A DNA stretch of 64,000 nt from Gramella sp. Hel_I_59 (GCF_006714895.1 NZ_VFME01000001.1:2666001-2730000), one strand, 5' to 3'; positions 27,068 through 36,399 are shown, counted from the stretch's first letter. Notes: generated by a model from the sequence alone, not told the origin. Program-made: numbers and translations.

Positions 27068-27745
27068 CTAAATTTTCAATAATAGATTAGGATCAGGACA
27101 ATTCTGCAAATAATCTTCAAGCTCTTCTTTTCGAACCACGCCTGGATAATCTGCTGTCCTGCCCTGCATATCTTTGATAATCTGAAAATGTAAATGCGGT
27201 GCATAATCGCCATTTTCGGCGTAATCTCCGAGTTCAGCAATTTTATCTCCTTTTTGGAATTGCATTCCTGTTTCCAAATTATCCAGTGAGGCGCGGGATA
27301 AATGTCCGTACAAGGTATAGAATGACTGTCCATCAAGCTGATGCTCTAAAATAATCGTAGGTCCATAATCTCCGAAATTTGAATTATCCTGAAAGCTATG
27401 CACCTCCCCATCTAGCGGAGTTATGATATCTGAATAAGCAGGAACCCAAACATCCAGCCCTATATGAATATTTCTATTCGAACTCGAATGATTGAACAAT
27501 TCACTACGGTTATACAAAGTTCGTAGTTCATTATAACCACCATACGCAGCTTTAGCCGATCGGTTTCTCAGAAATTCATCTATGAAAACCGAAAAAGCGG
27601 CAGATGATGCCACTTCCAGTTTCAGCAGATCTCTGTTATTTTGTGAGAGATCAATATACTCATAGTCTTCCTGTGCATACTCTCCACCTATAACTGGTGT
27701 GAATTCTGAAGTAAGACTCTTTATAAATTCGGAAAATTCCATCAT
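27068..27745 (-). CDS. M23 (LytM) family metallopeptidase without a signal peptide
   Basis: This 225-residue protein contains the full M23 zinc site: HIGLD near 95-99 (HxxxD), YGHLS near 146-150 and HLHFQ near 187-191. Such enzymes cut peptidoglycan cross-bridges in the periplasm. The N-terminus (MMEFSEFIKSLTSEF) shows no signal peptide or membrane helix, which is unusual. It could be exported otherwise or act in the cytoplasm on another peptide. A stretch of about 90 residues precedes the domain without a recognised fold. The gene lies downstream of the sigma-factor cluster on the same strand. Confidence 0.85.
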   Translation of the reverse strand: MMEFSEFIKSLTSEFTPVIGGEYAQEDYEYIDLSQNNRDLLKLEVASSAAFSVFIDEFLRNRSAKAAYGGYNELRTLYNRSELFNHSSSNRNIHIGLDVWVPAYSDIITPLDGEVHSFQDNSNFGDYGPTIILEHQLDGQSFYTLYGHLSRASLDNLETGMQFQKGDKIAELGDYAENGDYAPHLHFQIIKDMQGRTADYPGVVRKEELEDYLQNCPDPNLLLKI

Positions 27746-27783
27746 TGCGTTCAGCTTAGTAAGCCAAATGTAAGGGCTAGATC

Positions 27784-29187
27784 TTAATTTATCAATACAT
27801 CGCTATAATTTGCCTTGATCGTAATATTACCGCTTCCGTTTTTCGATTTAAAGTAACCATTCAGCATCTCGTTATCATAGGATTTTGTGGATTTCAACTT
27901 CATGCCGGCTGGGTGCTTAATATTGCTTTGCATTCCATTGAAACTGAAATTAAAAGCAGTTTCAGGTACACTGAGTTCCAGATCGCTATTTTCCAGACTG
28001 ATATTAAGATCCTGAAATCCTGAACCAAGATTTTTAATGTCCAGCTTTCCAAAGCTACCACTAAGCACTCCTGTTTTTTGAAGTTCATTGATTACCACAT
28101 CGCTACTATTAGACTCCAGCTTGATACTCACCGCCTTGTCTATTATACAGTTCTTCACAAATTCTGCTGAAAGCACTCCATAGTCCCAGTAAGCGACTTT
28201 CACCGGTGTGTACGCTGCCTTTACCCTTGTATCTTTTCCAGTGAGTCTATTGGCTGACAGCCGACTGTGAGACAGATCGGCTTTCAGATTTTTTATGGTA
28301 CTCCCAAGTTTTAACTCACCATGACGAACGTTCAGTTCCAGTTTTGCATCCTTCGGAACTTTGATCCTGATGGTTTTCTGATTTTTTGATGAAACTCCGT
28401 CACTATTCCCGGTAAACATAAGTCCGCCATTAGCTTCCATATTGGCTTCGAACTGTTTTCCGAAGTTTTCTCCCCAGGCTTCCATTTTCTTTCCGAATTT
28501 CTCACCCCAGGCTTCCATGTCTTTTTCGAAATCCTTGCCCCAGGCTTCCATCTTCACTTCATATTCTTTTTCCCATTCTTCAGAATTCTTCTCAACCTCA
28601 GCAGCCCACTTCTCCATCTTCGCTTCGTATTCCTTGCCAAACTTTTTGTCCATTTTAGACTCCCATTTTTCAAGGTACTTGTCACCGTCTTTTTTATAAG
28701 CGCTATAATCGAATTTCATTTCCTCCATATCATCAGCAAAACCTTCCGGTAGCGGATTTTGTGCAATATTAGCCAATAAAGGCCCCACTAGTTCATTCAT
28801 CATAGGTTGCAGCATTTCCGGCAGCATAGACAATGGCTCTTCAAGTCCTGAAAGGTCCAGGTCAAGATTCATGTTCATATTGGTGTTACCTCCTCCACTG
28901 GATTTGATCTTTACACGATCACCATTTTTCGAGGTTTTTACCTGCCAGTTTTCCAGTAGTTCTTTCGTAGCTTTTTTGTTACCGGAATTTCCGTTTAGAT
29001 AGGCTTCCACGGCAACCTCGTTCTTATCCCAGTTCTCTACAATGATATTGGTATACCTGGAATCCAGTTCCACGGTCACATTTGCTGAAGTCTTATAGGA
29101 ATTCTTCAGTTTGCTTGTTTGAGCAAACGATCCTGCCGTGATAAAGAGCAGCATCAATAACATATATTTATGCTTGATAGTTTTCAT
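27784..29187 (-). CDS. Exported protein with DUF4097-like beta domain split by an 11-residue-repeat helical insert
   Basis: The predicted precursor is 467 residues with signal peptide KYMLLMLLFITAGSFAQ. Residues about 25-100 and 265-467 are beta-rich, with alternating polar strands like DUF4097 adhesin/beta-helix proteins (KVPKDAKLELNVRHGELKL). Between them lies a Met/Glu-rich region and then about 80 helical residues with an 11-residue periodicity, for example EKDMEAWGEKF and GKKMEAWGENF. I chose the ATG at 29187 because it opens directly into the signal peptide; an ATG at 29215-29217 is 10 codons upstream. It overlaps the putative anti-sigma gene, so it belongs to the sigma-factor operon. 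Function unknown. Confidence 0.7.
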   Translation of the reverse strand: MKTIKHKYMLLMLLFITAGSFAQTSKLKNSYKTSANVTVELDSRYTNIIVENWDKNEVAVEAYLNGNSGNKKATKELLENWQVKTSKNGDRVKIKSSGGGNTNMNMNLDLDLSGLEEPLSMLPEMLQPMMNELVGPLLANIAQNPLPEGFADDMEEMKFDYSAYKKDGDKYLEKWESKMDKKFGKEYEAKMEKWAAEVEKNSEEWEKEYEVKMEAWGKDFEKDMEAWGEKFGKKMEAWGENFGKQFEANMEANGGLMFTGNSDGVSSKNQKTIRIKVPKDAKLELNVRHGELKLGSTIKNLKADLSHSRLSANRLTGKDTRVKAAYTPVKVAYWDYGVLSAEFVKNCIIDKAVSIKLESNSSDVVINELQKTGVLSGSFGKLDIKNLGSGFQDLNISLENSDLELSVPETAFNFSFNGMQSNIKHPAGMKLKSTKSYDNEMLNGYFKSKNGSGNITIKANYSDVLIN

Positions 29188-29779
29188 TTTTAAGGTCTTT
29201 TGATTGTTCGATTTCATCTAATTTGTTCTTCAATTTCTTCAGAAGATCCAGTCGAAGCTGCAAGTTCGCGATCATAGCTTCCACTGTTTCCTCATTCAAA
29301 CCGGTCTCCTGAATTTCCGCGTTAAGTGCGATGTATTCATCATTCAGAGTTTCCAGTTTTCTCATAAATGCATCTATAAGTTCTTTATTTCCTGGCGTCA
29401 TGTCCAGTTTAGCCAATTGTATATTTAAACTGGCCATATAATAATCTTCGATCTTCTTAAACTCAGGGGAGACATCGCTCAACCTGTAGTCTGTTCCGGG
29501 AACTTCTTCACTTTCTACTTTTTCTTCGGAAGGAGTTTCCACAATTTGCGGTGAGTTCACTGTTTCAGCTTCGTTATTACTGAAGTATAAGAATGCTCCC
29601 ACAGCAAGTGCGATCATAAGTCCTGCGGCTATCTGGAGGAAATAAAAATTGTTCTTCTTTTTCTCCACTGGCATAGCCTTATTCAATCGATCTTCAAAGC
29701 GTTGTTGGTGCCCTGACTGAAGTTTCTGTTCTTCCTGTTCCGGCTTCTCCTGAAACATCTTCCTAATATCCTGTCCCAT
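29168..29779 (-). CDS. Putative anti-sigma factor / single-pass membrane protein
   Basis: This 203-residue protein has a cytoplasmic N-terminus of about 45 residues, one membrane helix (FLQIAAGLMIALAVGAFLYF, about 47-66) and a charged helical periplasmic part. It overlaps the ECF sigma gene by 17 nt. Position and topology suggest an anti-sigma factor, but no zinc-binding HxxxCxxC motif or known anti-sigma domain is seen. The function is inferred from context. Confidence 0.65.
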   Translation of the reverse strand: MGQDIRKMFQEKPEQEEQKLQSGHQQRFEDRLNKAMPVEKKKNNFYFLQIAAGLMIALAVGAFLYFSNNEAETVNSPQIVETPSEEKVESEEVPGTDYRLSDVSPEFKKIEDYYMASLNIQLAKLDMTPGNKELIDAFMRKLETLNDEYIALNAEIQETGLNEETVEAMIANLQLRLDLLKKLKNKLDEIEQSKDLKNENYQA

Positions 29780-30308
29780 GACTCAAGTATTTTAATTCTT
29801 CCTGCAATTTCTTTTTTCCTCTATGCACCAGAGTTCTGGATGCCACCTGGGTTATATCCAGGATTTCGCTTATTTCTTCATGATCGTAGCCTTCCACTAA
29901 AAACAACATCAAAGGATACCTGTATTTTTCGGGCAGCTCCTGCATTTTCAATTTCACTTCTTCTATCCCGATCCCGTCATCCACCTGCCAGTCATTCTCT
30001 TCTTCTACGGTACCAAGCGTTTGCTCGTTGATGGCTACCAGTTCCAATTTTCTTGCCTTGAGTTTGTCCAGACATTTATTGATCACGATCTTCTTTAACC
30101 AGGCACCAAAAGTGACCTCGCCATTGAATTGATGTAACTTAGAGAAAGCTTTGATAAATGCTTCCTGCATGGCATCCTCGGCCTCCATCGTATCCTTCAT
30201 AAATCTCAACGCCACATAGTACATCCCGTCACAATATTTGTTGTACAGCTTCAACTGGGCCCTGCGGCTGTTGTTTTGGCAAGCTTCTATTAGCTTATGC
30301 TGTATCAA
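29763..30308 (-). CDS. RNA polymerase sigma factor, ECF subfamily
   Basis: This 181-residue protein has sigma region 2 at about 22-90 (YYVALRFMKDTMEAEDAMQE, FGAWLKKIVINKCLD) and region 4 at about 125-172 (LPEKYRYPLMLFLVEGYDHE, ASRTLVHRGKKKL). It lacks region 3, as ECF factors do. It starts a three-gene minus-strand unit with a membrane partner and an exported protein, the usual arrangement of an envelope-responsive system. The trigger is unknown. Confidence 0.93.
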   Translation of the reverse strand: MIQHKLIEACQNNSRRAQLKLYNKYCDGMYYVALRFMKDTMEAEDAMQEAFIKAFSKLHQFNGEVTFGAWLKKIVINKCLDKLKARKLELVAINEQTLGTVEEENDWQVDDGIGIEEVKLKMQELPEKYRYPLMLFLVEGYDHEEISEILDITQVASRTLVHRGKKKLQEELKYLSHGTGY

Positions 30309-30479
30309 TTTGATTGGTTTTTGATGGGTTAGTTCATTCTAAAGACGAACCAATAAAGTCCGCGTTGCAAAAATTCCGAAATTTATTTCACAATCGCTCT
30401 ATATTCTTACATTTAAAGCGATTAGCGCAAGTAAACCTTATGGCAGGTTTATTGGATAGGTTATAATAAATGCTAGAAA

Positions 30480-31079
30480 ATGAACTCTAAACTAAAAACA
30501 GGCTTGAGTATTGCCGGAGGATTGATCATCGCTGGTTTACTTACAATGCTTATAATGAGATATACTACGAAAGCTCATAGTCCTGAGGATGTTGCTACTT
30601 ATGAGCAGAACGGGATAGGACTGGAGGTATTTTACAACCGGCCCTACAGAAAAGATCGCGAGATCTTCGGTAAACTTGTACCTTATGATGAAGTCTGGCG
30701 AACCGGTGCAAACGAAGCTACAACTTTTGAAACCTCTTCAGATATTCTAGTTGATGGAAGTCTATTGAAAGCTGGAAAATATACTCTTTGGAGCATTCCG
30801 AAGCAGGATAGCTGGAAGGTGATCTTTAACGATCAAATGTATCCCTGGGGAATAGACATGGATAAAAAAGCTTATAGAGATCCGCAATTTGATGCTTTGG
30901 TATTGGAGAGACCAGTTGAGAAATCTGCTGAAATTACCGAGCAATTCACTATTTCCTTTGAAGAAGCCGGCGACTTTATTTCCATGGAACTTGTCTGGGA
31001 TCAGGTAAAAATAGAGATCCCTATAAAAAAAGAAGAGACGCCTGCAGGCGCCTCAACTAATACTATTATATCTGGATGA
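30480..31079 (+). CDS. DUF2911 domain protein, membrane-anchored
   Basis: This 199-residue protein has an N-terminal hydrophobic segment (about 7-26) acting as a signal anchor. The DUF2911 core follows: LEVFYNRPYRKDREIFGKL, WRTGANEATTFE and AGKYTLWSIP. The family is beta-rich, exported and of unknown function in Bacteroidota. The last codons (KKEETPAGAS) double as the stem of a minus-strand terminator for the facing ohr gene. It is divergent from the sigma operon. Confidence 0.87.
   Translation: MNSKLKTGLSIAGGLIIAGLLTMLIMRYTTKAHSPEDVATYEQNGIGLEVFYNRPYRKDREIFGKLVPYDEVWRTGANEATTFETSSDILVDGSLLKAGKYTLWSIPKQDSWKVIFNDQMYPWGIDMDKKAYRDPQFDALVLERPVEKSAEITEQFTISFEEAGDFISMELVWDQVKIEIPIKKEETPAGASTNTIISG
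31024..31054 (-). terminator. Terminator of the ohr gene, inside the DUF2911 coding end
   Basis: The palindrome CGCCTGCAGGCG (31039-31050), extended by flanking GAG/CTC, is followed on the minus strand by a T-rich run (31024-31034). The hairpin is 28 nt past the ohr stop and encodes part of the DUF2911 C-terminus on the other strand. Confidence 0.7.
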
Positions 31080-31081
31080 TA

Positions 31082-31510
31082 TTAGTCTTCGTCCAGCATC
31101 AGGTTTAGAGTAACGTCGATGTTATCTCTGGTAGCTCTGGAATAAGGACAAACTTCGTGAGCTTCATTTACCAGCTTTTCACCCGTTTCCACATCAACTC
31201 CTGGAATGTAGGTATCCAGAATTGCAGAAAGCTGAAGATTTCCAGAATCTGTCTGACCTAGTTTTACTGTAGCTGTAACGCTATAATCTCCAAGATCGAT
31301 CTTGTGTTGTTTTGCAACATGCTCCAAAGCACTACCATAACATGCGGAGTATCCCGCTGCAAATAATTGTTCCGGGTTAGAATAGTCTCCACCTTCACCA
31401 CCAAGGCTTTTAGGTTTTCTCAATTCCATATCCAGTATACCATCTTCACTACGAGTATGCCCGTTACGACCTCCCTGAGTAGTGACTGTAGTTTTATACA
31501 AATTCTTCAT
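31082..31510 (-). CDS. ohr: Organic hydroperoxide resistance protein (OsmC/Ohr family)
   Basis: The 142-residue protein from the ATG at 31510 begins MKNLYKTTVTTQGGRNGH, the normal Ohr start; an in-frame ATG 16 codons upstream has no family match. Both catalytic cysteines are present, in GYSACYGSALEH and EVCPYSRATRDN. Ohr reduces organic hydroperoxides with a lipoyl-type reductant in the cytoplasm. It faces the DUF2911 gene with 2 nt between stops. No OhrR-type regulator is adjacent. Confidence 0.92.
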   Translation of the reverse strand: MKNLYKTTVTTQGGRNGHTRSEDGILDMELRKPKSLGGEGGDYSNPEQLFAAGYSACYGSALEHVAKQHKIDLGDYSVTATVKLGQTDSGNLQLSAILDTYIPGVDVETGEKLVNEAHEVCPYSRATRDNIDVTLNLMLDED

Positions 31511-31614
31511 TGCGTAAAATAATTTAAGTAATTTAGTTTTCTCCAATATACCAAGCATTTAAAGATGCCTGAAAAAGCTAGTCATAATTTTCTCATAAAA
31601 ATTACCGCTTCATT

Positions 31615-32691
31615 TTGAACGAACATCAGCATAAGTCTGCGCTAAGCGAATCTCAAAGCAATAATTCCTCAGGAAATGTTAGTGCAGAATCTGCCCGAAG
31701 AATAAGAGATTCCCGCCGCAAAAAATGTTCGGAAAAATCTTTGCTGAAAGATTTGCTGAAAGGAAATAAGACTGCTTTAGGAAGAAGTATCACTCTGGTG
31801 GAAAGCAATCAACTGAAGCATAAAGAAATGGCTGAAGCAATCGTGGAAGGAGCATTGCCCCACGCCAAGAAATCGATTCGCGTTGGGATTACCGGAGTTC
31901 CCGGAGTTGGAAAAAGTACTTTCATCGAAAGTTTTGGTTCCTATCTTATAAATCAGGGAAAAAAGGTTGCGGTTCTGGCGGTAGATCCCAGTAGCTCGGT
32001 ATCTCACGGAAGTATCCTGGGAGATAAAACCCGAATGGAGAAACTGGTCACTCAGAAAAATGCCTTTATTCGTCCTTCGCCAAGTGGGGATTCTTTAGGA
32101 GGTGTCGCTCGGAAAACAAGGGAGAGCATTCTGCTTTGTGAAGCAGCAGGATTTGATGTCATTCTTATTGAAACCGTTGGTGTTGGGCAGAGTGAAACGA
32201 CAGTTCATAGTATGACCGACTTCTTTTTACTGCTGAAACTGGCTGGTGCCGGTGATGAATTACAGGGAATTAAACGCGGTATCGTAGAAATGGCAGATGC
32301 GATCGTAATTAATAAAGCTGATGGCGAGAATCAAAAAGCTGCCCGTGAAGCAAGACTCGAATTCAAACGTGCGCTTCAACTCTACCCGCCAAAACCGAGT
32401 GAGTGGAAACCACAGGTACAATTAATTAGTGCTTTATACGAAAAGGGGATTTCCGAAGTATGGGAAATGATTACGGAGTTTAAAAATTCCACCGACAATA
32501 ACGGCCATTTCGAACACAACAGGCAGGAACAGAACAAGTTCTGGTTATTTCAGAGTATTAACGATCACCTGAAAAGTCAGTTTTACAATGATGCTAAGGT
32601 TAAAATAGAACTTGAAAAGCAACTCAGACTGATTGAAGAAAATAAAACTACTGCATTCACTGCCGCCCGTGCACTGCTGAAATTATCCTAG
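31615..32691 (+). CDS. meaB: Methylmalonyl-CoA mutase-associated G-protein chaperone MeaB
   Basis: This 358-residue GTPase has Walker [13 protein letters not shown] near 87-98, [29 protein letters not shown] (switch region) and NKADG for guanine binding. MeaB guards adenosylcobalamin loading and protects the mutase. The frame opens at a TTG at 31615, and no ATG occurs before about residue 70 although conserved sequence begins earlier. A TTG or other rare start is therefore needed and the exact start is uncertain. Its stop shares 4 nt with the convergent PAP2 gene. Since IcmF carries its own G-domain, this copy probably serves a separate mutase elsewhere. Confidence 0.93.
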   Translation: MNEHQHKSALSESQSNNSSGNVSAESARRIRDSRRKKCSEKSLLKDLLKGNKTALGRSITLVESNQLKHKEMAEAIVEGALPHAKKSIRVGITGVPGVGKSTFIESFGSYLINQGKKVAVLAVDPSSSVSHGSILGDKTRMEKLVTQKNAFIRPSPSGDSLGGVARKTRESILLCEAAGFDVILIETVGVGQSETTVHSMTDFFLLLKLAGAGDELQGIKRGIVEMADAIVINKADGENQKAAREARLEFKRALQLYPPKPSEWKPQVQLISALYEKGISEVWEMITEFKNSTDNNGHFEHNRQEQNKFWLFQSINDHLKSQFYNDAKVKIELEKQLRLIEENKTTAFTAARALLKLS

Positions 32692-33254
32692 TCTTTCAGA
32701 AACTTCAGAAAAAGATATTTCCTTAGTTCATGGAATAAGAATCCAAAACTTATTCCTATCAAAATACCGGTAACTACATCTCCTGGATAATGTACTCCCA
32801 GATAGATCCGGCTATATGAAACCACAAGGGCCCAGATACTCAATAATAAAAGCATTTTTGGATACGCTCTTCGGAATAAAAGTCCGAGGAAAACAGCCAC
32901 TCCAGTTGAATTTGCAGCATGAGCAGAGAAATAACCGAACCTGCCACATCGTTCTGCAACATACCTGGCGTATTCCATGACTCCTTCCTGCCGGCATGGT
33001 CTGGGTCTTTCAAATCCATGTTTAAATAAATTTGCCAGCTGATCTGTAGCCGTAATGAGCAGTGTTACTACCACCATCGTAAGCAGCGTGGCCTTCCATC
33101 CGAATTTTCGAAATATCAAATAGAGCAATAGCGCGTATAATGGAATCGCCATCCATTTATCACTGATCGCGATCCAGAGCCAGTCCCACTCTTCTGCACC
33201 CAGGTTATTGAGATACAGAAAAAGTTCTTTGTCCAGGGCTACTAATTTCTCCAT
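32688..33254 (-). CDS. PAP2-family membrane phosphatase
   Basis: This 188-residue integral membrane protein has the three PAP2 motifs: [18 protein letters not shown] (in place of PSGH) and [12 protein letters not shown]. The catalytic His residues sit in motifs 2 and 3. Enzymes of this type dephosphorylate lipid phosphates such as undecaprenyl pyrophosphate or phosphatidylglycerophosphate. About five membrane helices are predicted. Its start abuts the stop of the 76-residue hypothetical gene, so it is part of that unit. Confidence 0.9.
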   Translation of the reverse strand: MEKLVALDKELFLYLNNLGAEEWDWLWIAISDKWMAIPLYALLLYLIFRKFGWKATLLTMVVVTLLITATDQLANLFKHGFERPRPCRQEGVMEYARYVAERCGRFGYFSAHAANSTGVAVFLGLLFRRAYPKMLLLLSIWALVVSYSRIYLGVHYPGDVVTGILIGISFGFLFHELRKYLFLKFLKD

Positions 33255-33485
33255 TTAGTTCTCTTCGTACCTGCTTACTTCGCGGTCATAAAATTCAGAA
33301 GCATCTTTAATGATGCCTTCCATTTCACCAGATAATTCCTTTTCATCCTCTTTATCAAATTCTTCCAGCCATTCTACTTCATCGTCTTTGAGGTCGATAA
33401 CAAAGCGTGGGAATTCGGTATGTACCACAAAAATAGATTCAGGATAATCAGTATTATCACCTAATATGAACTTTGGTAATTCCAT
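33255..33485 (-). CDS. Small acidic conserved-type protein
   Basis: This 76-residue acidic protein (start MELPKFILGDNTDYP) has a Glu/Asp-rich middle (DDEVEWLEEFDKEDEKEL) and no membrane segment. It sits 3 nt after the MATE gene and directly before PAP2. I do not recognise a named domain; similar small ORFs occur in flavobacterial genomes. No function is proposed. Confidence 0.75.
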   Translation of the reverse strand: MELPKFILGDNTDYPESIFVVHTEFPRFVIDLKDDEVEWLEEFDKEDEKELSGEMEGIIKDASEFYDREVSRYEEN

Positions 33486-33488
33486 AGT

Positions 33489-34853
33489 TTATGTGTTTAA
33501 TTTTGCTTCTATAGTTCTAATCAATTTTCGGCTTAGATAATTAAATCGGAAATATAACATAATAGCTGAAGCTGTTAAACCAGCCAGTAAACCGAGCCAG
33601 ATTCCCATACTACCAAGCCTTTCTGGCTGGCCGTAATAGAAACTCACCGGAAATCCGATAATCCAGTAAGCGATAAAACAGAATACCGTGGGGATCTTTA
33701 CGTCTTGTAGTCCTCTCAAAGCGCCAAGGATCACGACCTGTATGCCATCACTTAATTGAAATAAGGCTGCTATCACCAGCAATTGTGCGGCAAGTGAGAT
33801 CACTTCAGCATTGTCTATATAAAATGTTGGTAAAATATCCTTCAGCAGTACAAATAAAAGTGCGAATACAGCTTCAATAAGGAAAACCAACAGGAAAATC
33901 GATATTCCTATTCGTCTTAGTTCCCGGTATTTCTTTAATCCTACCTGATTGCCGACTCTAATAGTTGCCGTTACACCCAAACCAACCGCAATCATAAAGG
34001 TCATACTTGCCAGGTTGAGAGCGATCTGGTTTGCAGCCTGCGGATTCGTTCCCAGGTTTCCAGCCAGAATGATCGTTCCGGTAAAGATAGCTACTTCGAA
34101 AAGCATTTGTAAAGCTGTCGGAAATCCTAGGGATAACAGTCTTTTGAAAATACTCCATTTCAGCATTTCCTTTTTAGACCATTTGAAGTATTCGGCAAAT
34201 TTGGATTTCCTACGGAGGATCTCCCAAACGAACCAGAGCATAAAAAATCTTGAGATCAGGGTTCCCCAGGCAGCTCCTTCAAGCTCCAGTCGTGGAAAGA
34301 TCCAGATCCCATAAATAAGTATATAGTTGAAAATAACGTTCACCACATTCGCCAGTAAGGTCGCATACATCGCATACCTGGTTTGTGAGAGTCCGTCTGC
34401 AAATTGTTTGAACGCCTGGAAGGCCATTAACGGCAACATGGAAAGAGCCACAATATTAAGATAAGGAATGGCTAGGTCCACTACCTCTGGTGGTTGATCA
34501 AGGTAATACAGCAGAGGTTTTGCGATAAGCAGAATAATAAATAAGAACAAGCCATTCAGAGTACACAGAATAAGACCGTGGTGGAAATAGCTTCGCCCAC
34601 CTTCTACATCATTCGCACCATCGGTTTCAGCAATAAGCGGAGTAATAGCAAAACTAAAGCCTATACCCAGAGACATCGCTATAAAAACCAGGGCATTTCC
34701 CAGGGAAACTGCAGCCAGTGGAGCGGCACCCAATCTCCCGATCATCAAATTATCAACAAGGCCTACCATCACATGCCCTAATTGCCCGAGCATCACCGGG
34801 TAGGCGATGTTCAGGTTTTTACCGAATTCTTTCGTATAAGCTGATAATTGCAA
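33489..34853 (-). CDS. MATE-family multidrug/cation efflux transporter (NorM-like)
   Basis: This 454-residue protein has about twelve membrane helices in two similar halves. MatE features include GQLGHVMVGLVDNLMIGRLG near residues 22-41 and QFADGLSQTRYAM near 146-158. MATE proteins exchange Na+ or H+ for organic cations. A -7 promoter element lies just upstream (34872-34879). It heads a unit with the small acidic protein and PAP2. Confidence 0.92.
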   Translation of the reverse strand: MQLSAYTKEFGKNLNIAYPVMLGQLGHVMVGLVDNLMIGRLGAAPLAAVSLGNALVFIAMSLGIGFSFAITPLIAETDGANDVEGGRSYFHHGLILCTLNGLFLFIILLIAKPLLYYLDQPPEVVDLAIPYLNIVALSMLPLMAFQAFKQFADGLSQTRYAMYATLLANVVNVIFNYILIYGIWIFPRLELEGAAWGTLISRFFMLWFVWEILRRKSKFAEYFKWSKKEMLKWSIFKRLLSLGFPTALQMLFEVAIFTGTIILAGNLGTNPQAANQIALNLASMTFMIAVGLGVTATIRVGNQVGLKKYRELRRIGISIFLLVFLIEAVFALLFVLLKDILPTFYIDNAEVISLAAQLLVIAALFQLSDGIQVVILGALRGLQDVKIPTVFCFIAYWIIGFPVSFYYGQPERLGSMGIWLGLLAGLTASAIMLYFRFNYLSRKLIRTIEAKLNT

Positions 34854-34871
34854 AGCTTGAATTTAAGTTTG

Positions 34872-34879
34872 CAAAGGTA
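34872..34879 (-). promoter_or_regulatory. Putative -7 promoter element for the MATE unit
   Basis: The minus strand reads TACCTTTG, an exact TAnnTTTG match 19 nt before the ATG at 34853. No clear -33 element is visible. Confidence 0.5.
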
Positions 34880-34927
34880 GAGCCTTTAAATATCTTTTAA
34901 AGAAATGACCTTAAAATAATTCTCTTC

Positions 34928-36343
34928 CTACTTCTTCAATTGCGGTGTATTGGAGATAGATTCCAGTCCGTATTTATCTACAAGATAAACCAGGGAAGCC
35001 ATTGTTGCCGCACCCAATTCCAGTTCTCTTTTATTCACCGCATCAAAAGTATCGTTCGCGGCATGGTGATAATCGAAATAGCGTTGGGAATCAGGTCTCA
35101 ATCCAGCAAGCACCGTATCGCCACCTTCAAGCGGACCAATATCAGCTCCACCACTTCCTTTTTCAAAATAATGGATCAGGTAAGGCTCGAAAAGTGGCTT
35201 CCAGGACAGAACTTTATTGAATTGAGAATCGCTCGCGTTAAAAGTAAACCCTCTTGGAGTAAATCCTCCCGAATCACTTTCAAGCGCAAATACATGATCT
35301 TCATTTTTTTCCTTTGCAACCTCAGCATATTTATTTCCACCACGAAGACCATTTTCTTCATTCATGAACAATACAACACGTAGCGTTTTTTTAGGTTGAT
35401 ACCCGGTTTCTTTCAGTAATCTAAGGACTTCCATAGATTGCACCACTCCTGCACCATCATCGTGAGCACCATCTCCAAGATCCCAGGAATCAAGGTGACC
35501 ACCTACTACCATGATCTCATTTGGAGTTTCAGAACCAGTAATTTCACCAATTACATTATATGATTGTACATCTGGAAAGTTCTTACAATTCATTTTAAAA
35601 TAGACCTGCAGGTCGTTCTGAATCTTTAGCATACTGCTTAGATATGCGGCGTCGTTGGTAGAAATCGCCGCCGCCGGTATCTTTTGATCTTCTGTTAACT
35701 CACCATAACTCATAGAACCGGTATGTGGTAGATCATCCATTCTAAGATTCATAGAACGTACGATAACACCAACAGCTCCATATTTAGCTGCTTCCTCGGC
35801 CCCAGAATAACGTTGATCCACACAACCACCATAAGCTTCAAAAGTAAGTATATGATCTGCGCGCATAGGTCGGTTATAAAAAACGATCTTTCCTTTTATC
35901 TTCTCTTCCCCGTATTCTTTTAATTGTTCCAATCCCTGTACTTCTATCACCTGTGCTTTCGTACCACCTTCAGCAGTAGCAATAGAACCACCAAGAGCCG
36001 TAATATTCACATTACGGGTATCGCCAGGACCTGTTTGTACGTAAGCAAATTCCCGTTCTCCGCGAGTCCACTTTGGAACCATCACCGGTTGCAACCAGAC
36101 TTTGTCAAGACCTAAATTCTCCAGTTCTTTTTTGGTATAATCCACCGCTTGTTCAGCATTGAAAGAACCAGATAGACGACCGCCTATTTGATTGGACAGA
36201 TGATCCAGCCACTCATAGCTTTTTCCATTTAGCAGCGACATATCATAGATCTTCCTGATATTTAGAGAATCTGAAGATTGCGCGATCATTGCTGAATGAA
36301 TTCCGAAGAAAGACAGCGCCAGGGTACAGAGTAATTTTTTCAT
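34928..36343 (-). CDS. M28-family zinc aminopeptidase, secreted
   Basis: This 471-residue precursor has signal peptide LCTLALSFFGIHSAMIAQ. It shows the M28 metal site: GGHLDSWD and GAHDDGAG near 279-298, MNEENG for the catalytic Glu, ESDSGG and DYHHAANDTFD near the end. A PA-like insert covers roughly residues 130-235 before the catalytic part. It resembles glutamate carboxypeptidase/aminopeptidase Q types that trim peptides in the periplasm or outside. The gene stands alone 56 nt downstream of the PPK2 gene. Confidence 0.9.
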   Translation of the reverse strand: MKKLLCTLALSFFGIHSAMIAQSSDSLNIRKIYDMSLLNGKSYEWLDHLSNQIGGRLSGSFNAEQAVDYTKKELENLGLDKVWLQPVMVPKWTRGEREFAYVQTGPGDTRNVNITALGGSIATAEGGTKAQVIEVQGLEQLKEYGEEKIKGKIVFYNRPMRADHILTFEAYGGCVDQRYSGAEEAAKYGAVGVIVRSMNLRMDDLPHTGSMSYGELTEDQKIPAAAISTNDAAYLSSMLKIQNDLQVYFKMNCKNFPDVQSYNVIGEITGSETPNEIMVVGGHLDSWDLGDGAHDDGAGVVQSMEVLRLLKETGYQPKKTLRVVLFMNEENGLRGGNKYAEVAKEKNEDHVFALESDSGGFTPRGFTFNASDSQFNKVLSWKPLFEPYLIHYFEKGSGGADIGPLEGGDTVLAGLRPDSQRYFDYHHAANDTFDAVNKRELELGAATMASLVYLVDKYGLESISNTPQLKK

Positions 36344-36399
36344 TAATTGGGATTTGGTCGCAAATTAAAAGAATTTAAACAGTTCAAAAACTGAAGTTG

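Noticed and set aside
33949..34314. 121-residue rightward ORF
   Set aside because: It is antisense to the MATE gene and has a composition typical of shadow frames.
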